Assembly: GCF_039596395.1 (NCBI RefSeq)
Contig: NZ_JBCNJT010000004.1
Location: forward strand, 248,001-312,000
DNA length: 64,000 nucleotides
From: Fluviicola sp.
GTDB lineage: Bacteria; Bacteroidota; Bacteroidia; Flavobacteriales_D; Crocinitomicaceae
Direction of reading: 5' to 3'
In this document: piece after piece, positions 7,184-16,674 of the stretch
How positions within the stretch are numbered: position 1 is the first letter of the stretch
How the letters are laid out: each line of letters opens with the position of its first letter
Notes under the pieces: model-generated
The model's database searches: none
Told to the model about the DNA's origin: nothing
Seen by the model: only the letters and a program-made list of their open reading frames with translations
Translations under genes and position numbers: made by a program

Positions 7184-8488
7184 ATGGAAAAACTGACCTT
7201 CTTCTGGCATCGGAGAGATCTGAGAATCCACGACAATGCCGGACTTTTCAAAGCATTAAAACAAGGAGAAAATGTTCAGCCTATTTTCATTTTTGATACC
7301 CAAATACTAAGCAAACTTCCGAAAAATGACCAGCGTGTTCTGTTTATTCATCAGCAGATTGAAACATTACAGGCAGCTTATCAAAAACTCGGGGCTTCCT
7401 TGTGGGTTTTCCGGGGAAATCCAACGCAATTAATTCCAGAACTGGTCAAAGAATATTCCGTTCAAAAAGTATTTTGCAACAGGGATTACGAACCCGATGC
7501 CATTAAACGCGACAAATCCGTTCACGAAGCGCTTCAAAAACTGGATTGTACCTTTTCAGGCTCGAAAGACCAGGTGATTTTTGAAAAAGATGAGGTGGTG
7601 AAGCCCGACGGAAATCCCTATCACGTTTTTACTCCCTACATGAAACGATGGAAGGAAAAACTGAACGATTTCTACCTGAGTACTTACCCGGTTGAAAAAT
7701 ATACTTCCAACCTGAACAAGGGAAAGAAATTTGCTCTTCCCAGCCTGGAAGAACTAGGGTTCAGTGAAATTCAAACACAGGAATTTCCTTCACTCACCAT
7801 TCCAACCAAAATCATCCGGAATTACCACGAAACCCGTGATATTCCTTCCATTGAGGGAACGTCGCGTCTAAGTCTGCACCTGCGTTTCGGGACGATCTCC
7901 ATTCGCGAATTGGCCAGGTACGCAAAAGCAACCAACGAAAAATACTTCAACGAATTGATCTGGCGGGATTTTTACCAGATGATCCTGTATTGGTATCCCA
8001 AAAGTATGGACCATGCTTTCAAATCCGAATACGACCGCATTGAATGGGAATTTGACGAAAAACAATTCCGGGCCTGGTGCGAAGGTAAAACCGGTTATCC
8101 GCTGGTTGATGCCGGAATGCGCGAACTGAATGAAACAGGTCATATGCACAACCGTATCCGGATGGTGGTGGCGAGTTTCCTTTGCAAGCATCTGATGCAT
8201 GACTGGCGATTGGGGGAACGCTATTTTGCGGAGAAATTACTGGATTTCGAATTAGCGAGCAATGTCGGTGGCTGGCAATGGGCCGCAGGTTCGGGAGTTG
8301 ATGCAGCTCCCTATTTCCGCATTTTCAACCCGACCAGTCAGCAGGAAAAATTCGATCCGAAGTTTGAATACATCAAAAAGTGGGTGCCGGAATTCGGAAC
8401 TGCTGATTACCCGGAACCAATTGTGGAACACAAATGGGCTCGCGAACGGGTATTAGAACGGTATAAAAAAGCGCTGAAAGCAAAATAA
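7184..8488 (+). CDS. phrB: Deoxyribodipyrimidine photolyase, class I
   Basis: 434 residues; light-driven FAD enzyme that splits cyclobutane pyrimidine dimers. The N-terminal antenna Rossmann domain (FFWHRRDLRIHDNAGL) is followed by the helical FAD domain with ELIWRDFYQMILYW, TGYPLVDAGMREL, HMHNRIRM, DWRLGERYFAEKLLDFE and the hallmark NVGGWQWAAGSGVDAAPYFRIFNP-type block (about 360-385). The tryptophans of the electron-transfer chain are present. The signature fits CPD photolyase better than cry-DASH. It lies 1.4 kb after crtB, in the same direction as the CarH-type regulator, consistent with a light-response neighbourhood; a hairpin separates it from the preceding gene. Confidence 0.9.
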   Translation: MEKLTFFWHRRDLRIHDNAGLFKALKQGENVQPIFIFDTQILSKLPKNDQRVLFIHQQIETLQAAYQKLGASLWVFRGNPTQLIPELVKEYSVQKVFCNRDYEPDAIKRDKSVHEALQKLDCTFSGSKDQVIFEKDEVVKPDGNPYHVFTPYMKRWKEKLNDFYLSTYPVEKYTSNLNKGKKFALPSLEELGFSEIQTQEFPSLTIPTKIIRNYHETRDIPSIEGTSRLSLHLRFGTISIRELARYAKATNEKYFNELIWRDFYQMILYWYPKSMDHAFKSEYDRIEWEFDEKQFRAWCEGKTGYPLVDAGMRELNETGHMHNRIRMVVASFLCKHLMHDWRLGERYFAEKLLDFELASNVGGWQWAAGSGVDAAPYFRIFNPTSQQEKFDPKFEYIKKWVPEFGTADYPEPIVEHKWARERVLERYKKALKAK

Positions 8489-8546
8489 CCTTTTTACTCT
8501 TGCCGTAAAGAGGTCATCGAAGAGCAGAATATTAAAACATGATATT

Positions 8547-8577
8547 ATGATTTCGTTATATCACGAAATCATTTTTT
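8547..8577. terminator. Terminator between convergent genes
   Basis: ATGATTTCGT (8547-8556) pairs with ACGAAATCAT (8563-8572) around a 6-base loop, followed by a T-run. It lies between phrB and the convergent gene ending at 8586. Confidence 0.8.
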
Positions 8578-8585
8578 GGGAGTTT

Positions 8586-9218
8586 TTATTGACGTCTCAG
8601 TTCACCGGATCGCCATTTCTGCAGGAAGGTTGCCCAGGCAAACGGGTTCAGCAAGTTGTTTACCGGAGATTGCCCCATTGTATATAAACGTGTATTGTTT
8701 TGGTTTACCACGTTCCCGAAAGAAAGAGAAGCATCACTCGGAACTAGGGAAGCAATTTGCGCCAGGGATTGTCCCGACAATTGTTTCTGAGCCCTCAGCA
8801 TCGCATCGTCATAAGGATTCATTTCTACAAACGCTTGTGCAAATGCTTCTTTGGATGGCCATGGATAGACAACTACCTCAGTTAACTGAATGGTATCAAC
8901 CATCATCATATGAATAATTGAATAACGGTTCTCGGTTAAAGTATCCGGAACAATGTAAGAAGAAGGTTTGTGACCGTAATACCGGAACATCACTGTATCT
9001 CCCGGCTGGACAACCAGGGAAAAGAACCCATAGACATCAGCAATCGTACCTCTATGAATGGTTTTGTTATAAACCCCGGCGTAAGGCATTTCCTGCAAGC
9101 TATCTGAAGAAACAACTACTCCCGACAATTGAATTAAACGCTCTTTATTTTGAGAATTCGCGTTCAGTGAAATGGCAAATACCATTCCGATAAGTCCGTA
9201 TTTCAACCAATTATTCAT
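8586..9218 (-). CDS. Exported carboxypeptidase-regulatory-like domain protein
   Basis: 210 residues from the ATG at 9218 (a start 9 codons upstream would bury the signal peptide). Signal peptide hydrophobic at 6-21, ending NANSQ. The segment about 25-110 (IQLSGVVVSSDSLQEMPYAGV, GFFSLVVQPGDTVMFRYYGHKP, then TIQLTEVVVYP) is the beta-sandwich found at the N-terminus of TonB-dependent receptors and in short stand-alone Bacteroidota proteins. No receptor barrel follows, so it is a free domain with an extra C-terminal part. Specific role unknown. Confidence 0.75.
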   Translation of the reverse strand: MNNWLKYGLIGMVFAISLNANSQNKERLIQLSGVVVSSDSLQEMPYAGVYNKTIHRGTIADVYGFFSLVVQPGDTVMFRYYGHKPSSYIVPDTLTENRYSIIHMMMVDTIQLTEVVVYPWPSKEAFAQAFVEMNPYDDAMLRAQKQLSGQSLAQIASLVPSDASLSFGNVVNQNNTRLYTMGQSPVNNLLNPFAWATFLQKWRSGELRRQ

Positions 9219-9324
9219 ACAGCAAGAATACGGAATTTTCGACAATCATCGAAGGCTTTGGAAGCGTTTAACATTAATTATCAGCTGAAAGTCGAAAAGT
9301 TAACAGAAACTTTAACTAAACCGA

Positions 9325-9354
9325 TTTGTTTGTAACCGAAAATAATTACTTTTG
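9325..9354 (+). promoter_or_regulatory. guaB promoter
   Basis: TTTG (9325-9328), 18-base spacer, TACTTTTG (9347-9354): a canonical Bacteroidota -33/-7 pair. Because the -7 box overlaps 9352, translation cannot begin at the upstream in-frame TTG there; this fixes the start at 9385. Confidence 0.75.
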
Positions 9355-9384
9355 CGAGAATTTATTTCAAAAGTAGGTTCAAAC

Positions 9385-10857
9385 ATGGCACTGTCCAATC
9401 TTAATTCAGTCAGAGAAGGTCTCACTTACGACGACGTACTCTTAGTCCCGGCATTTTCACAAGTTCTACCACGCGACGTTCAATTAAAAAGTAAAATTAC
9501 CCGTAACATCGAGGTCAATACTCCTATCGTTTCCGCTGCAATGGATACGGTTACGGAAGCAAGTCTGGCTATTGCACTTGCCCAGCACGGAGGAATCGGA
9601 GTGATCCACAAAAACATGAGCATTGCCGACCAGGCATTGGAAGTACGGAAAGTAAAGCGTTCCGAAAGCGGAATGATCCTGGATCCGGTGACTTTATCCG
9701 AGCACGCCCTTGTCAAAGATGCATTGGAATTAATGGCTGAGTATAAGATCGGCGGAATTCCGGTAGTGGATGAAAACAGAAAATTAAAAGGAATTATCAC
9801 TAACCGCGATTTGCGTTTTGAGAAAAACCATACTCGTCCGGTTAGAGAAATCATGACCACTGAAAACCTGATCACTACCAAAGACGGAACAAGTCTGGCA
9901 ACAGCAGAAGATATTTTACAGGAAAATAAAATCGAAAAATTACCGGTTGTTGATGCAAACAACACCCTGATCGGGTTGATCACTTACCGCGACATCATCA
10001 AAGTAAAAACACACCCGAATTCCTGCAAGGACCAATACGGAAGACTGCGTGTTGCTGCAGCTGTTGGAGTTACACACGATACCATCGAGCGTGTACAGGC
10101 TTTAGTTGAGGCCGGTGTAGATGCAATCGTTATCGATACTGCTCACGGACATACGGAAGGTGTGGTTGTGAAACTAAAAGAAGTCAAAGCGCAATACCCG
10201 CAGTTGGATGTGATCGTAGGGAATATTGCTACTGCAGCCGCTGCAAAATACCTGGTAGAAGCAGGTGCAGATGCTGTGAAAGTAGGAATCGGCCCGGGTT
10301 CTATTTGTACAACACGTGTGATCGCAGGAGTCGGAGTGCCGCAGTTGACAGCTGTCAATGATGTTGCTCTGGCATTGGAAGGAACAGGAGTTCCGGTAAT
10401 TGCCGACGGTGGTATCCGTTATACGGGAGATATCGTAAAAGCGATCGCTGCCGGAGCAGATGTAGTGATGATCGGTTCCATGTTTGCAGGAGTAGAAGAA
10501 TCTCCGGGTGAAACCATCATCTACGAAGGAAGAAAATTCAAATCTTACCGCGGAATGGGATCTTTGGAAGCGATGCAAAAAGGTTCGAAAGACCGTTATT
10601 TCCAGGATGCGGAAGACGATATCAAAAAACTGGTTCCGGAAGGAATTTCAGGACGCGTTCCATATAAAGGAAACTTATTCGAAGTGGTTTACCAGATCGT
10701 TGGTGGTTTGAGAGCCGGAATGGGTTACTGCGGAGCAGGTTCGATCGACAAATTAAAAGGAGCTGAATTCGTACGCATTACCTCAGCAGGAATGCGTGAA
10801 TCGCACCCGCACGATGTAACGATCACACGGGAAGCACCGAATTATAGTTTAAAATGA
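9385..10857 (+). CDS. guaB: IMP dehydrogenase
   Basis: 490 residues; oxidises IMP to XMP with NAD+, the committed step of GMP synthesis. The TIM barrel is interrupted by two CBS domains (about 95-205). The catalytic loop [15 protein letters not shown] places the catalytic Cys at 308, and the flap has the expected Arg-Tyr region after [10 protein letters not shown]. The start at the ATG of MALSNLNS is set by the promoter at 9325-9354 and by family length. Monocistronic: its own promoter ahead and a palindromic terminator right after. Confidence 0.96.
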   Translation: MALSNLNSVREGLTYDDVLLVPAFSQVLPRDVQLKSKITRNIEVNTPIVSAAMDTVTEASLAIALAQHGGIGVIHKNMSIADQALEVRKVKRSESGMILDPVTLSEHALVKDALELMAEYKIGGIPVVDENRKLKGIITNRDLRFEKNHTRPVREIMTTENLITTKDGTSLATAEDILQENKIEKLPVVDANNTLIGLITYRDIIKVKTHPNSCKDQYGRLRVAAAVGVTHDTIERVQALVEAGVDAIVIDTAHGHTEGVVVKLKEVKAQYPQLDVIVGNIATAAAAKYLVEAGADAVKVGIGPGSICTTRVIAGVGVPQLTAVNDVALALEGTGVPVIADGGIRYTGDIVKAIAAGADVVMIGSMFAGVEESPGETIIYEGRKFKSYRGMGSLEAMQKGSKDRYFQDAEDDIKKLVPEGISGRVPYKGNLFEVVYQIVGGLRAGMGYCGAGSIDKLKGAEFVRITSAGMRESHPHDVTITREAPNYSLK

Positions 10858-10865
10858 TACATGGC

Positions 10866-10895
10866 AGGGGCGAATAATTATTCGCCCCTTTTTTT
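10866..10895 (+). terminator. Terminator of guaB
   Basis: Perfect 24-base palindrome AGGGGCGAATAA/TTATTCGCCCCT (10866-10889) followed by seven T. Same hairpin type as at 7136 and 15521. Confidence 0.85.
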
Positions 10896-10967
10896 ATACG
10901 CCACTGCCTAATCCTTAATTTTTTCTTAAATCATCCCGATTTTACTTTCAAACCAAAAACAATGTGT

Positions 10968-10975
10968 TATTTTTG
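10968..10975 (+). promoter_or_regulatory. Candidate -7 element of the parvulin gene
   Basis: TATTTTTG matches TAnnTTTG, 33 bases before the ATG at 11008; no clear -33 partner. Confidence 0.4.
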
Positions 10976-11007
10976 GCGTTCTTGGTTTGCATAAAGTATT
11001 ACAATAC

Positions 11008-12963
11008 ATGAAAAAACGACTAATATTAGCCTTAGGAATCCTGTTTTCCCTGAATACCACCGCTCAAACGGATAACGTTGTGATGGAAATTGACGGTAAA
11101 AAGGTCACCAAATCCGAATTCCTCCAGATTTACTTAAAGAATAATACCAATCCGAAATACGACAAACAATCGTTGGATGAGTACATGGAATTGTTCAAGA
11201 AATTCAAGTTGAAAGTTGCAGAAGCAGAAGCACTTGGATACGATACCATTCCGAAATTGAAAAAGGAATTGGCGGGTTACAGAAAACAATTGTCGCAGCC
11301 ATACCTGATTGATTCTACGAAGAACAGTGCTTTGGTAAAACAGGCATACGAGCGCATGAAAAATGAAGTTCATGCTTCTCATATTTTAGTGAAAGTAGCG
11401 GAAAATGCTTCTCCTGAAGATACGCTGGCGGCTTACAACCGCATCATGGCTATCAAAAAACGCATCGAGAACGGTGAAGATTTCGCCACTGTTGCAAAAG
11501 GAAAAAATGGTTCCGATGATCCATCCGCAGTAAGAAACGGCGGAGACCTGGGTTACTTCACTGCATTCCAGATGGTATACCAGTTTGAAGAAGCGGCTTA
11601 CAATACACCGGTTGGGAAAATTTCCAATCCTGTTCGCACCAAATTCGGTTACCACATCCTGAAAGTAATCGATATGCGCCCGGCGAGAGGAACCATGAAA
11701 GCAGCACACATCATGGTTGCAACCGGAAAAGAAGCAACTCCTGAAGAAATCGAAACAGCTCATAAAAAAGTAGATGAGATTTACGCGAAATTGCAAGCCG
11801 GAGAATCTTTTGAAAAATTGGCAAGCGAGTTTTCCGACGATGCACAAACAGCTGAAAAAGGCGGAGAATTGCCATTGTTCGGAACAGGAACAACCACACG
11901 CATGGTTCCTGAATTCGAAGAAGCAGCTTTCCAGCTGAAAGCAAACGGAGACGTTTCACAACCGGTACAAACAGCTTTCGGATACCACATCATCAAACGT
12001 TTGGAATTAACACCTCTGCGCAGCTTTGAAGAATTGAAAAAAGAGATCCAGGGCAAAGTCAATAAAGACGAGCGTGCCGTTGTAACTCAGCAATCATTCA
12101 TTGAAAAGCTGAAGAAAACATATGCTTTCAAGGATAATTACAGCAAAACAAGCAAGTGGTTCGTACAAAACATCGATACCAACTACTACAAAGGAACCTG
12201 GAATGCTGATGCTTTGAAATCAAACACAGCCATGTTTACTTTGGATAAAAAATCCTTCACTCAGAAAGATTTTGCCGCTTACCTGCAAAAGAACTTCAGA
12301 GCTTACAAGAGCATGGACGCAAATACCCTGGTGAAAAAGCAATACGCAGCTTGGCAAAACAGCGAAATCCTTGGTTACGAAGAAAGCAAATTAGACAGCA
12401 AATACCCAGACTTCAAAGCATTGATGCAGGAATACCACGACGGAATTTTGTTGTACGAAGTGATGTCCGATAAAGTTTGGAACAAAGCGATCAAAGATAC
12501 TTCCGGGTTGAAAACTTTCTTTGAAAGCAACAACGCGAACTACAAATGGGGAAAAAGATACAACGCCTATATTTACGAATGTTCGAATGAAGACATCGCG
12601 AAAAAAGTGGCTGCTATGCTGAAAAGCGATACGATTTCTTCCCGCACGGTAATCAATGCAATCAACAAGGATTCGGAATTGAACCTGCGTGTAAGAACTG
12701 GTAAATTTGAAGTAGAATCTACTCCGTATTTGAAAGGACACGAGTTGAAAAAAGGAGTCAATCCGGCTTATGTGGTTGACGGCAAGTATTACATTGTGAA
12801 AGTGGACGAGATCCTGGAGCCGATGCAGAAAACAATGGCAGAAGCGAAAGGAGCTGCAACTTCCGATTATCAAACCTATCTCGAAAAAGAATGGTTGACG
12901 GAAATTGCCAAAAAGCACCCGATAGTGATACACGAGCAAGTCCTTTACAGTTTAGGAAAATAA
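11008..12963 (+). CDS. Periplasmic peptidyl-prolyl isomerase with two parvulin domains
   Basis: 651 residues from the ATG at 11008, chosen because MKKRLILALGILFSLNTTAQ is a clean signal peptide. Two consecutive PpiC-type rotamase domains cover about 120-225 (HASHILVKV ... GDLGYFTAFQMV ... TKFGYHILKV) and about 230-335 (KAAHIMVATG ... GGELPLFGTG ... TAFGYHIIKRLE). They are preceded by a SurA/PpiD-like helical N-terminus and followed by a long C-terminal domain of unknown fold. The likely job is folding outer-membrane proteins in the periplasm. A second parvulin gene and a MoxR ATPase follow on the same strand, but a terminator at 12970 separates this gene from them. Confidence 0.88.
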   Translation: MKKRLILALGILFSLNTTAQTDNVVMEIDGKKVTKSEFLQIYLKNNTNPKYDKQSLDEYMELFKKFKLKVAEAEALGYDTIPKLKKELAGYRKQLSQPYLIDSTKNSALVKQAYERMKNEVHASHILVKVAENASPEDTLAAYNRIMAIKKRIENGEDFATVAKGKNGSDDPSAVRNGGDLGYFTAFQMVYQFEEAAYNTPVGKISNPVRTKFGYHILKVIDMRPARGTMKAAHIMVATGKEATPEEIETAHKKVDEIYAKLQAGESFEKLASEFSDDAQTAEKGGELPLFGTGTTTRMVPEFEEAAFQLKANGDVSQPVQTAFGYHIIKRLELTPLRSFEELKKEIQGKVNKDERAVVTQQSFIEKLKKTYAFKDNYSKTSKWFVQNIDTNYYKGTWNADALKSNTAMFTLDKKSFTQKDFAAYLQKNFRAYKSMDANTLVKKQYAAWQNSEILGYEESKLDSKYPDFKALMQEYHDGILLYEVMSDKVWNKAIKDTSGLKTFFESNNANYKWGKRYNAYIYECSNEDIAKKVAAMLKSDTISSRTVINAINKDSELNLRVRTGKFEVESTPYLKGHELKKGVNPAYVVDGKYYIVKVDEILEPMQKTMAEAKGAATSDYQTYLEKEWLTEIAKKHPIVIHEQVLYSLGK

Positions 12964-12969
12964 GAAAAG

Positions 12970-12999
12970 AAAGCCGGCAAAGCCGGTTTTTCTTTTTGC
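12970..12999 (+). terminator. Terminator after the first parvulin gene
   Basis: AAAGCCGGC (12970-12978), AAA loop, GCCGGTTTT (12982-12990) with one wobble pair, then a T-rich run. Confidence 0.85.
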
Positions 13000-13103
13000 A
13001 AAAAACAGTTTATTCTTAAAATAATGTAATTTGCTTTGCGTTATTGATTGAATCTCAAAAAAGAACACGAAATTAGCAACTCATTTTGCTTGATAAAAAG
13101 AAC

Positions 13104-14483
13104 ATGAAATACAGCATAATCCTTAGTTTATTCTTCATACTGGCATTTACCAAATCCTTTGCCCAACCTAAAATCATCGATAAAGTAGTTGCTCAGGTGG
13201 GTGATAACATTGTGCTTTTTTCAGAAATCGAGGGACAAAAACAATCCATGAAGCAAAATGGTATTCCGGATGCAGACATCAATGACTGCGCTATCCTGGA
13301 ACAAATGCTGTATAACTTCCTGCTGGTAAACCAGGCCGAATTGGATTCTATCCAGATCAGCGACGAACAGGTGGATGCAGAAATGGAAAACAAGCTTCGC
13401 ATGATTGAAAGTCAGATGAAGAATGTGAAAGATGAAAAAGGGAATCCGATTACCATTGAATCTTTTTATGGCAAAACCAAACTCCAGATCAAAGAAGAAT
13501 TCAGAACCATCATTAAGAAAAGAATGCAGGGACAGGAAGTAGAACGAGGCATTACTTCTGCCATTGATGTTTCCCCGCTTGACGTTGAGAACTTTTTCAA
13601 GTCGATCCCCAAAGACAGTTTGCCGTATATCAACTCGCAGCTTTCTTTCCAGCAGATAGCCATTTTCCCGGCCATTACAAAAAACGATAAGGACATTGCC
13701 TACAAGCAACTTTCAGATATCCGGAAACAAGTCGTTAGCGGTAAAACCAGTTTTTGTTCCGCTGCAGCGTTTTATTCCGAAGACCCGGGAAGTGCTAAAA
13801 TCTGCGGACGGATCGAAGGTACACGCGGTCAGATGGCACGCCCGTTTGAAGCAACGGCTTACAGCTTAAAAGTAGGAGAAATCAGTGAAGTGTTTGAAAC
13901 AGAATTCGGATATCACTTCATGCAGCTGATCGAACGAAAGGGTGATGATTACGTAGTAAATCACATCCTGATAGCTCCTAAATTCAGCCTGGACAACCTG
14001 GATGCTTCCAGCAAGCGCATTGAGAAATGCTACAGCGAACTGAAAGAAAATAAAATAACCTGGGAAGACGCTGTTAAGATCTATTCGAACGATGCAAACA
14101 CGAAGGAAAACAAAGGATTCATCACCAACCCGATTACCGGGGAGATCAAATGGAGTGTTGAACAAGTGAACCAGGTTGACCCGATGATGTTCCAATTGAC
14201 AGACGGACTGGAAATCAACCAGATTACCGCTCCGCTTTTGTACTACGATTTCAACGAGCGCAAGGAAGCAATCCGCATTGTACGCGTAGCTGAACGTACC
14301 AAGCCGCACGTGGGTAACCTAACGGATGATTACAACTTATTCCGCATGATGGCATTGGAACAAAAGAAGCAAAAAGCTATCGAAACCTGGACGAAATCTA
14401 AAATTTCAACCGCATATATCCGCATTGATGATTCTTTCAAAGATTGTCAGTTTCAAAATCAATGGGTTCCTAAAGCACCTTAA
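13104..14483 (+). CDS. SurA-like peptidyl-prolyl isomerase
   Basis: 459 residues from the ATG at 13104, so that the signal peptide (ILSLFFILAFTKSFAQ) begins at the N-terminus. A SurA N-terminal chaperone segment follows (IIDKVVAQVGDNIVLFSEIEGQ, about 23-45). One clear parvulin domain at about 175-275 ends TEFGYHFMQLIE; a second, weaker parvulin-like segment lies at about 285-385 (VNHILIAPKF). It acts as a periplasmic chaperone for outer-membrane proteins. 18 bases separate it from the MoxR gene, so the two are probably co-transcribed. Confidence 0.85.
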   Translation: MKYSIILSLFFILAFTKSFAQPKIIDKVVAQVGDNIVLFSEIEGQKQSMKQNGIPDADINDCAILEQMLYNFLLVNQAELDSIQISDEQVDAEMENKLRMIESQMKNVKDEKGNPITIESFYGKTKLQIKEEFRTIIKKRMQGQEVERGITSAIDVSPLDVENFFKSIPKDSLPYINSQLSFQQIAIFPAITKNDKDIAYKQLSDIRKQVVSGKTSFCSAAAFYSEDPGSAKICGRIEGTRGQMARPFEATAYSLKVGEISEVFETEFGYHFMQLIERKGDDYVVNHILIAPKFSLDNLDASSKRIEKCYSELKENKITWEDAVKIYSNDANTKENKGFITNPITGEIKWSVEQVNQVDPMMFQLTDGLEINQITAPLLYYDFNERKEAIRIVRVAERTKPHVGNLTDDYNLFRMMALEQKKQKAIETWTKSKISTAYIRIDDSFKDCQFQNQWVPKAP

Positions 14484-14501
14484 AGAAAAAACGATAAAAC
14501 T

Positions 14502-15461
14502 ATGTCAGACGTAGCTGCTATTGAACAACTGGTAAAAGACTATAAAGCACTTAAGAACGAAATCCACCAGGTCATTGTCGGCCAGGAAGAAGTAGTTGAT
14601 CAGGTATTGATCTCCATTTTTTCCCGCGGGCATTGTTTGCTTGTAGGGGTTCCCGGATTGGCAAAAACCCTTTTGGTAAATACGATTGCCGACACGCTTG
14701 GTTTGTCTTTCAACCGTGTTCAGTTTACTCCCGATCTAATGCCATCGGACATTGTAGGTTCTGAAATCCTGGACGAAAGCCGCCAGTTCAAATTCATCAA
14801 AGGGCCTTTGTTCAATAACATCATTTTGGCCGATGAGATTAACCGTACGCCTCCGAAAACGCAATCCGCACTTTTGGAAGCCATGCAGGAGCGAAGAGTA
14901 ACTGCTGCGGGAACAACGTATTCATTGCCGCATCCGTTCTTCGTATTGGCAACACAAAACCCTATTGAACAGGAAGGAACTTATCCGTTGCCGGAAGCTC
15001 AGCTGGACCGTTTCATGTTCAATATCTGGGTAGATTATCCGACGTTCGTAGAAGAATTGGCGATAGTAAAAAGCACGACTTCCGATACAAAAATACAATT
15101 GAAACAAATCGTTTCAGGTGAAAAGATCGCGGAATACCAGGAATTGATCCGTCGTATTCCGGTTCCTGACAACGTATTGGAATATGCCGTGAAACTGGTC
15201 GCAAAAACACGTAAAGACAACCCGATGGCCCCGCAACTGACGAAAGATTTTATTTCGTGGGGAGCAGGTCCGAGAGCATCTCAATACTTAATTGTAGGAG
15301 CAAAATGCCACGCAGCACTGCACGGGCGTTTTTCACCGGATATCGACGACGTAAAAGCTGTTGCTTTACCGATTTTGAGACACCGTATCGTAAGAAATTA
15401 CCGCGCGGAAGCAGAAGGGTTCTCCAACGACCGATTGATTTCGGAATTGATGAAGAGCTAA
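14502..15461 (+). CDS. MoxR-family AAA+ ATPase
   Basis: 319 residues. Walker A GVPGLAKT is at 49-56 and Walker B IILADE at 107-112. The MoxR-specific helix insert and sensor region follow (RRVTAAGTTYSLPHPFFVLATQNPIEQEGTYPLPEAQLDRFMF), with arginine-containing lid at the end. MoxR ATPases are chaperone-like and usually sit next to DUF58 and von Willebrand A genes in Bacteroidota. Here none follows: transcription ends at a hairpin and the next gene is convergent. Its neighbour is instead a SurA-like chaperone, suggesting an envelope-assembly role by context only. Confidence 0.92.
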   Translation: MSDVAAIEQLVKDYKALKNEIHQVIVGQEEVVDQVLISIFSRGHCLLVGVPGLAKTLLVNTIADTLGLSFNRVQFTPDLMPSDIVGSEILDESRQFKFIKGPLFNNIILADEINRTPPKTQSALLEAMQERRVTAAGTTYSLPHPFFVLATQNPIEQEGTYPLPEAQLDRFMFNIWVDYPTFVEELAIVKSTTSDTKIQLKQIVSGEKIAEYQELIRRIPVPDNVLEYAVKLVAKTRKDNPMAPQLTKDFISWGAGPRASQYLIVGAKCHAALHGRFSPDIDDVKAVALPILRHRIVRNYRAEAEGFSNDRLISELMKS

Positions 15462-15520
15462 CAATAACCGGCGGTTTGACACAGACAAACGTCAGTACTT
15501 TCGTAAAAACATTTGAATAA

Positions 15521-15560
15521 AAAACGTAGGGGTGGAAAAATTTTCCACCCCTCGTTTTTT
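15521..15560. terminator. Terminator between moxR and the convergent lipoprotein
   Basis: Stem AGGGGTGGAAAA (15528-15539) / TTTTCCACCCCT (15541-15552), extended outward by ACG/CGT and A/T runs. Third member of the AGGGG hairpin family. Confidence 0.85.
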
Positions 15561-15578
15561 TGGATATATCTATAGGCG

Positions 15579-16433
15579 TTACACCACGATCGTATATGTC
15601 TGACCGTTGATCAGGATGGTAAATGTTCCGTCACAAGATCCCGAACCGTAATCAATCGTACGAACCGATTTTCCGGTTGGTGTGATCTCCAATGTTCCTT
15701 TTGTAATGTAAGGACATCCTACTTTCACATGCAATGGGCTGGTAATGTTCGCTACGTAACCGTCTCCGTTTACTACTTCTGCTGTAGCCGTTCCGGTCAC
15801 GTCCCATTCATCGTCGTAAATATTCAAAATCGTATTGTACCCGTTCGTAAAAGTTCGCACCTGGGAAGAAACATACGTTGCAATTTCTCCGGTAGTTAAG
15901 GTTACAACACCGTCTACGTTCACATTGTAATAAGGCTGCCCCAATCCGTTTGGCCCCATATTCTCAACCGTCATCAATCCTTCTACCTTGTTGTTATTGA
16001 CATAGTAATTAACCGGCGTATAGCGGATAATTGTTCCCTGGTTGTAATACGGTCCGTTGTAAGCAATGATCAACTTACCACGACGTTGTTTCTGATCCAG
16101 GCAGGTACAGTTGTTGGATCCCCAATCAATGGTAATTGTATCCTGAGAACCTACCGTATCAATCGTGATGATCACATTACAGTCTGCTTTCTCTGTTTCG
16201 GAAACTTCGTGAGTGTCCTGGTAACGGATAATTGGCTTCCCGATCCCGTAAACGAAAACACCTCCTTTGTATGCCTGGTCGGACATGTTCGCCATTTCGG
16301 CATAAGCATTTTCTGCGATTGCGTTTGTTGTCGGAGCGCTGCTTTGGTCATACTCCCAGCCAACCTTTTTTTTACATGATGCAACTTGTGCAAGAGTCGC
16401 TAAAGCGAGGCTAAAAATTAATAGTCGTTTCAT
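15579..16433 (-). CDS. Predicted lipoprotein, unknown function
   Basis: 284 residues. Signal peptide ends in the lipobox QVASC with the lipidated Cys at 20, followed by KKK. The mature part is rich in beta-prone Thr, Val, Tyr and Asn and contains paired Cys (CTCLDQ near 110, CPYI and SCDG near the end). The segments TIDWGSNNC and TIDYGSGSC, about 140 residues apart, look like two copies of one beta repeat. I do not recognise the family. Convergent with moxR; 241 bases of upstream sequence hold its promoter, which I could not assign. Confidence 0.72.
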   Translation of the reverse strand: MKRLLIFSLALATLAQVASCKKKVGWEYDQSSAPTTNAIAENAYAEMANMSDQAYKGGVFVYGIGKPIIRYQDTHEVSETEKADCNVIITIDTVGSQDTITIDWGSNNCTCLDQKQRRGKLIIAYNGPYYNQGTIIRYTPVNYYVNNNKVEGLMTVENMGPNGLGQPYYNVNVDGVVTLTTGEIATYVSSQVRTFTNGYNTILNIYDDEWDVTGTATAEVVNGDGYVANITSPLHVKVGCPYITKGTLEITPTGKSVRTIDYGSGSCDGTFTILINGQTYTIVV

Positions 16434-16662
16434 TTTGATGTAGTTTTAGAGATACGAATATCGTTGATAACAAATAACATACCAAACGTTTTTGATATAA
16501 ATGAGCAAATATCACTTTTAACCGATTATTTAGCAAAAAGTTACACAGTCTGTTATTTTTTACCGAGCAAAATCAAGCCCTTTAAACCTTTTTAATTCGT
16601 TGTTCACATTCCGGTATTAATAGTTTCAACGAAGGAAATCAAAATCAGAATTCAGCTTCCCA

Positions 16663-16670
16663 TATCTTTG
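16663..16670 (+). promoter_or_regulatory. -7 element; probably leaderless transcript
   Basis: TATCTTTG ends only four bases before the ATG at 16675. With transcription starting about 5-7 bases after the box, the mRNA would begin at or very near the start codon. Confidence 0.5.
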
Positions 16671-16674
16671 TTCT

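Noticed and set aside
7184-8488. cry-DASH cryptochrome
   Set aside because: The FAD-domain blocks match class I CPD photolyase more closely.
9352-9384. Upstream TTG start for guaB
   Set aside because: It lies inside the -7 element of the guaB promoter and would precede the transcript.
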